In this document: piece after piece, positions 13,100-14,181 of the stretch
Layout: each line of letters opens with the position of its first letter
Numbering within the stretch: position 1 is the stretch's first letter
From: Lentimicrobium sp.
GTDB lineage: Bacteria; Bacteroidota; Bacteroidia; Flavobacteriales; Flavobacteriaceae
Direction of reading: 5' to 3'
DNA: 14,181 nucleotides
Assembly (NCBI GenBank): GCA_022758945.1
Contig: JAEMQE010000285.1
Coordinates: forward strand, 3,287 to 17,467
Notes under the pieces: generated by a model
What the model saw: only the letters and a program-made list of their open reading frames with translations
Told to the model about the DNA's origin: nothing
Database searches by the model: none
Program-made: the position numbers and the translations under genes

Positions 13100-13738
13100 T
13101 TAATTACTTTTTAGAAGTTCTATAAAACCTTCCCGAGGAATTTCACGACAACCCAAACTTTCGAGATGTTCGTTGTACACTTGGCAATCCAAAAGTTTGA
13201 AATTATCCTTTTTTAATTGATTTGCCAAAGTGATAAAAGCCACTTTAGAAGCATTCGAAACTTTAGAAAACATACTTTCTCCGCAGAAAATATGTCCCAA
13301 ATCAACTCCATATAAACCACCAACCAATTCTTCGTTTTGCCAAACCTCAACTGATTTTGCAATGCCCATTTCATTCAATTTGCAATAGGCTTCAATCATA
13401 TCATTGGTAATCCAAGTTCCGTTTTGCCCATCGCGTTTTATTTTTTGGCAATTCGAAATTACTTCTCTAAAATTTTGGTTGAAAGTTACCTTGAAAATAT
13501 TCCGGTTCAGGATGTTTCTCATACTTTTTGAAACTACTAATTCATCCAAAAACAAAACCATCCTAGGATTGGGCGACCACCAATAAATGGATTCTCCTTC
13601 TTCAAACCAAGGGAATATTCCGCTTTTGTAAGCCAATATTAATCGCTCGGGAGATAAATCGCCACCAATGGCGAGAATTCCATCGGAATTGGCTTCGGAA
13701 ACTGGAGGAAAAAATAATTCTTTGGATAAAAAATACAT
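13100..13738 (-). CDS. aat: Leucyl/phenylalanyl-tRNA-protein transferase
   Basis: This enzyme transfers Leu or Phe from aminoacyl-tRNA to proteins with N-terminal Lys or Arg, marking them for the ClpS/ClpAP N-degron pathway. It is 212 residues long, within the family range. It shows GILAIGGDLSPERLILAYKSGIFPW (20-44), WWSPNPRMVL (53-62), GTWI (107-110), the catalytic-region motif FCGESMFS (151-158) and the C-terminal DCQVYNEHLESLG (184-196), where Asp184 and Gln186 match conserved residues. The N-terminal MYFL start is typical of the family in this phylum. It is the first gene of a two-gene unit with the MOSC protein. Its -7 element lies only about 10 bases before the ATG, so the mRNA is probably almost leaderless. 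Confidence 0.97.
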   Translation of the reverse strand: MYFLSKELFFPPVSEANSDGILAIGGDLSPERLILAYKSGIFPWFEEGESIYWWSPNPRMVLFLDELVVSKSMRNILNRNIFKVTFNQNFREVISNCQKIKRDGQNGTWITNDMIEAYCKLNEMGIAKSVEVWQNEELVGGLYGVDLGHIFCGESMFSKVSNASKVAFITLANQLKKDNFKLLDCQVYNEHLESLGCREIPREGFIELLKSN

Positions 13739-13747
13739 AGTTTAGAA

Positions 13748-13755
13748 CAAAAGTA
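13748..13755 (-). promoter_or_regulatory. -7 element of aat
   Basis: On the minus strand TACTTTTG is a perfect TAnnTTTG match, ten bases ahead of the aat start. No TTG stands at a proper -33 distance. Transcription would begin about 3-6 bases before the ATG. Confidence 0.55.
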
Positions 13756-13763
13756 TAAATTTG
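13756..13763 (+). promoter_or_regulatory. -7 element of the right-edge exported protein gene
   Basis: TAAATTTG matches TAnnTTTG on the plus strand, 50 bases before the start codon at 13814. It abuts the oppositely directed aat -7 element with no gap. No -33 TTG is seen, so this is a partial match. Confidence 0.4.
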
Positions 13764-13765
13764 AC

Positions 13766-13783
13766 AAAGCGAATTTACGCTTT
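13766..13783. promoter_or_regulatory. Inverted repeat AAAGCG-N6-CGCTTT, candidate operator
   Basis: A perfect six-base inverted repeat with an AATTTA centre lies in the divergent control region. It falls over the expected start of the plus-strand transcript and in the -7/-33 spacer of aat. A bound regulator could affect both genes. The regulator is unknown. Confidence 0.35.
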
Positions 13784-13813
13784 AAAATTCAATCCTAAAA
13801 TTTTTCAGAAACT

Positions 13814-14181
13814 ATGAAAACCAAATTCCTCACTCTTACCTTTTCATTATTGGTTTTCCTAGGAAATGCTCAAACCAAAGATTCTATTTCTTCGATAAAA
13901 ACGCAAGATAAATTTTCGTATAAACAATTTATTGCGCCAGTTGCACTTATCACGGCGGGAACTTTGCTTTTGAACACGGCTCTTAATGATGATTTACAAT
14001 CCAATGCCAACAATTTTTTTGGCGAAGATTTCCATACTAATGCCGATAATTATCTTCAATTTGTTCCTGTAGCACAAATCTATTTGGGGAAGACTTTTGG
14101 ATTTAAACCCAAAAATGATTTCCAGCATCAAACCATAAATATTATCATTGCCAATGTCATTATGGGAACTGTGGTGTTTGC
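13814..14181 (+). CDS. Exported protein, probably PAP2-family phosphatase, N-terminal part
   Basis: The first 122 codons of a gene run off the right edge. Residues 1-20 form a signal peptide ending GNAQ. Next come FIAPVALITAGTLLLNTAL (about 40-58), then DNYLQFVPVAQIYLGKTFG and NIIIANVIMGTVVF. This arrangement, with a hydrophobic segment, a D-Y-x-Q-x-x-P element and another membrane-like segment, resembles the N-terminus of Bacteroidota membrane phosphatases of the PAP2 superfamily, which act on lipid or lipid-A phosphates. The catalytic KxxxxxxRP and PSGH motifs would lie beyond the window, so the family call is an inference from overall pattern. The gene is divergent from aat. Confidence 0.65.
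   Translation, partial: MKTKFLTLTFSLLVFLGNAQTKDSISSIKTQDKFSYKQFIAPVALITAGTLLLNTALNDDLQSNANNFFGEDFHTNADNYLQFVPVAQIYLGKTFGFKPKNDFQHQTINIIIANVIMGTVVF

Overview
The window is a chromosomal segment of a Bacteroidota bacterium, most likely a Flavobacterium or close relative. The DNA is AT-rich. Several intergenic regions carry the Bacteroidota-type promoter (TTG, a 17-23 base spacer, then TAnnTTTG), and genes have no strong Shine-Dalgarno sequences. Exported proteins have signal peptides ending in the Ala-Gln junction typical of the phylum (NAQ, FAQ, NAQ), and the block rplM-rpsI-rpsB-tsf is in the order familiar from this group. No tRNA, rRNA, CRISPR array, insertion sequence or prophage gene was seen.

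Layout. Positions 1-1577 (minus) hold a two-component pair: an OmpR/PhoB response regulator followed by a membrane histidine kinase that runs off the left edge. Positions 1774-2001 (minus) encode a tiny exported Lys/Ala-rich protein with its own promoter and terminator. Positions 2202-5045 (plus) encode a complete DNA polymerase I, with two GC-rich palindromic repeats inserted in frame in its interdomain linker. Tail to tail with it, three bases away, is a LacI-family regulator (5049-6074, minus). Positions 6228-7727 (minus) encode an unusual glutamate-racemase-like protein with a signal peptide and both catalytic cysteines.

A short intergenic region with a possible gene remnant and a strong promoter leads into the translation block: rplM, rpsI, rpsB and tsf (7999-10842, plus), closed by a rho-independent terminator. 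The gap before rpsB holds competing hairpins and a five-copy heptamer repeat. The gap between rpsB and tsf holds a perfect 16-base inverted repeat.

Next come a lipoprotein of unknown function overlapping by one base with tag (3-methyladenine DNA glycosylase I). Opposed to these are aat (leucyl/phenylalanyl-tRNA-protein transferase) and a YcbX/mARC-like MOSC protein, two bases apart on the minus strand. The right edge carries the start of an exported, probably PAP2-type phosphatase, divergent from aat with abutting -7 promoter elements.

Most of the window is core housekeeping: replication and repair, ribosome assembly, translation elongation, base-excision repair and N-degron tagging. The points most worth a second look are the exported racemase-like protein, the in-frame palindromic elements in polA, the structured rpsI-rpsB spacer and the exported Lys/Ala-rich peptide. 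I saw no clear multi-gene novel system.
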